The notes below the pieces were generated by a model. It worked only from the letters and a program-made list of their open reading frames with translations. It ran no database searches and was not told where the DNA came from. DNA of 8,267 bases, from positions 1 through 8,267 of the forward strand of contig JAFAEW010000077.1 in NCBI GenBank assembly GCA_023423835.1, in the 5' to 3' direction. Shown one piece after another: positions 6,033 through 8,267 of this stretch (positions are counted from its first letter, which is position 1; each line of letters begins with the position of its first letter). Both the position numbers and the translations under genes were made by a program. The DNA is from Bacteroidota bacterium (GTDB taxonomy: Bacteria > Bacteroidota > Bacteroidia > Chitinophagales > Chitinophagaceae).

Positions 6033-6726
6033 ATGCTCCTTTCAAACTCAAAATCACATTTATCGTGAGTGCCACAATAATGGTGTTATAAAAGAAGGAG
6101 ATAATACTGTGGAGTAATGTCAGGTGGCGCATTCGGGATGTGGTAATATCGACATCCGACACCTGGAAGGTCATTCCGATAACGAATGAGTAATAGGCAA
6201 AATCAAGAAAATCAGGCCTTTTTTCACCGGGAAATCTTAAACCTCCAATTTCAACCTTTGGTGTATCGGGATTGTCGTAATAATACAGATGCGCATAGCG
6301 CAGCGTAAATATGGTATGAAACAGGAGCCATGAAAACAGCATTCCGATAATGGCAACGGTAACCGTAATACTCGTCTCCGTTTTTGATTCGTATTTAGCG
6401 GAGAGCAATAAAAAAACGGCCAGAAATCCGATGAAGATCGAAGCGAGAGAAAGAATGAAAACCACCGGCCTTTTTTGGTCCTGCTTCTTTGCCTGCGGAA
6501 TCGTTTCGGCTGCATCGGTTATAAAGATGGTGATCCAGCTCATTAGCAGCATACTGAAACTAAATGAATCCCAGCCGATCATCAAATGGGTAAGACTGTG
6601 GACACCTTGAGGTTTGATAAGGAAGTAAACCACTGCCCCAATGCATAAGCTGATGAGAAAGCGTTGGCTCGAACGGGTGTAGTTGAATAAAACCTTGATC
6701 CGTTTAAAAAATTTTTTCCTCCTCAT
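6031..6726 (-). CDS. DUF1345 family integral membrane protein
   Basis: A 231-residue inner-membrane protein of unknown function. The C-terminal part carries the signature I associate with DUF1345: GGLRFPGEKRPDFLDFAYYSFVIGMTFQVSDVDIT (161-195), followed by an Arg-rich turn and HSIISFFYNTIIVALTINVILSL. Membrane segments are visible at about 22-37, 52-71, 87-110, 119-142 and 203-228, with another hydrophobic stretch at 174-188 holding the conserved FxIGMTFQVSD motif. The N-terminus is strongly basic (MRRKKFFKRIK), fitting a cytoplasmic N-terminus. The ATG is clear and has no Shine-Dalgarno. It is transcribed alone, convergent to the hexosaminidase and divergent from the NagB-like gene, so the neighbours give no firm clue to function. 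The family is widespread; a transport or stress role would be speculation. Confidence 0.85.
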   Translation of the reverse strand: MRRKKFFKRIKVLFNYTRSSQRFLISLCIGAVVYFLIKPQGVHSLTHLMIGWDSFSFSMLLMSWITIFITDAAETIPQAKKQDQKRPVVFILSLASIFIGFLAVFLLLSAKYESKTETSITVTVAIIGMLFSWLLFHTIFTLRYAHLYYYDNPDTPKVEIGGLRFPGEKRPDFLDFAYYSFVIGMTFQVSDVDITTSRMRHLTLLHSIISFFYNTIIVALTINVILSLKGA

Positions 6727-6737
6727 TTTTGAAGAAT

Positions 6738-6747
6738 TGATCGATCA
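6738..6747. repeat. 10-bp palindrome TGATCGATCA
   Basis: A perfect 10-bp palindrome lies 11 bases upstream of the DUF1345 ATG, within its likely leader. It could be a regulator half-site pair, but it is short and may be chance. Confidence 0.2.
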
Positions 6748-6763
6748 TCCACGTTGTAACCGA

Positions 6764-6774
6764 CAAAAAATATA
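6764..6774 (-). promoter_or_regulatory. weak candidate -7 region for the DUF1345 gene
   Basis: On the minus strand this reads TATATTTTTTG, close to TAnnTTTG but with one extra T, about 37 bases before the DUF1345 ATG. A TTTTTTG at 6791-6797 (minus strand) lies 16 bases further upstream and could serve as an upstream element. The spacing is not ideal. Confidence 0.25.
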
Positions 6775-6862
6775 CTCATCAAAACTCCTGCAAAAAATGT
6801 GCACGAGCGAAGAATTAGCATTCAACGGTTACTCCTCATTAAATAAAGTAAAGAAGTAATAT

Positions 6863-6870
6863 TATATTTG
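6863..6870 (+). promoter_or_regulatory. -7 box for the NagB-like gene (TATATTTG)
   Basis: TATATTTG matches the Bacteroidota -7 consensus TAnnTTTG exactly. It lies 30 bases before the ATG at 6901, predicting initiation near 6876 and a leader of about 25 bases with no Shine-Dalgarno. The -33 position holds only a poor match (ATTA around 6838-6841). Confidence 0.5.
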
Positions 6871-6900
6871 ACCTTCATTTTTAAAATCAAATTAATTTTC

Positions 6901-8267
6901 ATGATAGATTCGTTTGAAAAAATTCAGTGTCAGATCTATGCGAATCCGGCGGAAGGATCACGATATGTGGCAGGAGAGATTGCAGATCTGATTAAGGAAA
7001 AAGAAGCTGAAGGGAGACCACTGGTACTCGGGTTGGCCACCGGATCAACCCCCATCAGTCTGTATGAAGAATTGGTAAGACTTCATAAACACGAAGGTTT
7101 GAGTTTTAAGAATGTTATCACCTTTAACCTCGACGAATATTACCCCATTCAAAAAGATGCGCGACAGAGTTACCACAGTTTCATGCATCGCCATCTGTTT
7201 GATCATATTGATATCAATCCGGAAAACATTCATGTTCCCGATGGAAGTATTCCGCGGGATAAGGTGAAAGAATACTGTATCGCTTACGAGAAGAAAATTG
7301 AAGAAGCGGGCGGAATCGATTTACAGATCCTCGGAATTGGAAGCAATGGCCATATCGGATTTAATGAACCGGGATCGAGCATATACTCCAAAACGCGGTT
7401 GATCAGCCTCGATCACAATACCAGAGTCGTAAATTCCAGGGAATTTAAAGACATCACCAAAATGCCGCGGCTTGCCTTAACGATGGGAATAAATACCATC
7501 ATGCAGGCGAAGAAAATTATTCTCATGGCCTGGGGATTCAAAGGGCCCATTGTAGCGAAGGCGGTGGAAGGAAATGTAACCGAACAGGTGCCTGCCAGTA
7601 TTTTGCAACAACACGACAACTGCGTATTCATTCTCGATAAACAATCTTCATCAGATTTAACGCGTTTCAAAGAGCCCTGGTTGAGCGGTGAAGTAGAATG
7701 GACGCCCCAGGTGATAAAAAAGGCCGTGGTGAACATGGCTTTGAAGTTGAAAAAGCCGGTACTCGGGCTTACAAACCACGATTACAATGAAAACGGTCTT
7801 GCAGAATTACTGGTTGAAAAAGGCGACGCGTATGAAGTAAATCTCCAGGTTTTTTACATGTTGCGCGACAGTATAACCGGCTGGCCCGGTGGAAAGCCGA
7901 ATGCGTTTTTGCCTTCACATCCCGAACGCAGTGAACCATATCCGAAAACGGTTTTGATATTTTCACCGCATCCCGATGACGATATCATCAGTATGGGAGG
8001 GACCTTTATGCGGCTGCATGACCAGGGACACAATGTGCATGTGGCTTATCAAACCAGTGGAAACATCGCCGTTACAGATGAATTTGTAACGCGGTTTCTC
8101 GATTTTGCTGTAGGATTTGAACAGCTCTTTAAGATGGACAATGAGAAAAGCAGTGAGATCCTTGATACCGCTAAAAACTTTCTAAAAACCAAGCAGGCAA
8201 ATGAAATGGATACGCCCCAGATCAGGGCAATAAAGGGTCTGATAAGAAGATGTGAGGCAAGGGCAAC
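6901..8267 (+). CDS. nagB: glucosamine-6-phosphate deaminase-like protein fused to a PIG-L/LmbE-like domain, 3' partial
   Basis: The frame is open from the ATG to the right edge; 455 complete codons are visible and the gene continues. The N-terminal half is a NagB domain that would turn glucosamine-6-phosphate into fructose-6-phosphate plus ammonia: VLGLATGSTP (42-51, phosphate-binding loop), TFNLDEY (74-80) with Asp78 matching E. coli Asp72, and GIGSNGHIGFNEPGS (145-159) with His151 and Glu156 matching His143 and Glu148. Asn149 replaces Asp141, as in many NagB proteins. After a linker, SPHPDDD (355-361) opens a PIG-L/LmbE-like de-N-acetylase domain; His357 and Asp360 match zinc ligands and Asp359 the general base. 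The rest of that domain, including its later metal His, is beyond the window. This architecture is known in Bacteroidota, where full proteins are about 640-670 residues. A single protein for deacetylation plus deamination of an amino-sugar phosphate is an attractive but unproven idea. It has its own -7 box. Confidence 0.93.
   Translation, partial: MIDSFEKIQCQIYANPAEGSRYVAGEIADLIKEKEAEGRPLVLGLATGSTPISLYEELVRLHKHEGLSFKNVITFNLDEYYPIQKDARQSYHSFMHRHLFDHIDINPENIHVPDGSIPRDKVKEYCIAYEKKIEEAGGIDLQILGIGSNGHIGFNEPGSSIYSKTRLISLDHNTRVVNSREFKDITKMPRLALTMGINTIMQAKKIILMAWGFKGPIVAKAVEGNVTEQVPASILQQHDNCVFILDKQSSSDLTRFKEPWLSGEVEWTPQVIKKAVVNMALKLKKPVLGLTNHDYNENGLAELLVEKGDAYEVNLQVFYMLRDSITGWPGGKPNAFLPSHPERSEPYPKTVLIFSPHPDDDIISMGGTFMRLHDQGHNVHVAYQTSGNIAVTDEFVTRFLDFAVGFEQLFKMDNEKSSEILDTAKNFLKTKQANEMDTPQIRAIKGLIRRCEARA

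Noticed and set aside
6871..6900. Riboswitch or glmS-like ribozyme before the NagB-like gene
   Set aside because: The predicted leader is only about 25 bases and shows no conserved core or stems.
7336..7380. Asn149 in place of E. coli NagB Asp141 as a sign of an inactive deaminase
   Set aside because: Asn at this place (NGHIGFNEP) is common in NagB family members, and the other key residues are kept.

Overview
The window looks like ordinary chromosomal sequence of a Bacteroidota bacterium, probably of the Chitinophagales/Sphingobacteriales type (the order is inference). Four things support this: no start codon has a convincing Shine-Dalgarno sequence; AT-rich leaders carry boxes resembling the Bacteroidota -7 element TAnnTTTG; one gene encodes the NagB-like plus PIG-L/LmbE-like fusion known from this phylum; and the proteins read as Bacteroidota versions of their families. 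I see no mobile element, CRISPR array, tRNA, rRNA or sign of recent transfer.

Layout, left to right. (1) The 3' end of a SirB1/transglutaminase-like gene on the + strand enters from the left edge. (2) Converging on it is a minus-strand pair, surE followed by a small three-TM membrane protein that starts at a TTG inside the end of surE. (3) Divergent from surE, after a 215-base AT-rich gap with two small inverted repeats and candidate promoter boxes, runs a + strand series: pfkA, pyk and a secreted GH20 beta-N-acetylhexosaminidase (gaps of 51 and 15 bases). (4) A perfect 10-bp hairpin with T/A tracts on both sides ends this series and also serves the converging minus-strand DUF1345 membrane protein gene. 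(5) After a 174-base divergent intergenic region, a long + strand gene encodes a glucosamine-6-phosphate deaminase-like domain followed by a PIG-L de-N-acetylase-like domain; it is cut by the right edge.

The genes suggest a metabolic theme. The GH20 enzyme would release GlcNAc outside the cytoplasm. The NagB-like protein would convert GlcN6P to fructose-6-phosphate. PfkA and Pyk are the two classic control steps of glycolysis. Transporter, kinase and NagA deacetylase are not in the window, so the complete pathway is inference. I did not find a clearly new biological system. The most interesting points are the NagB/PIG-L fusion, the linkage of glycolytic genes to a hexosaminidase, a TIDKD variant in the PfkA active-site loop, the K-type (potassium-independent) signature of the pyruvate kinase, and the loss of catalytic residues in the transglutaminase-like protein.
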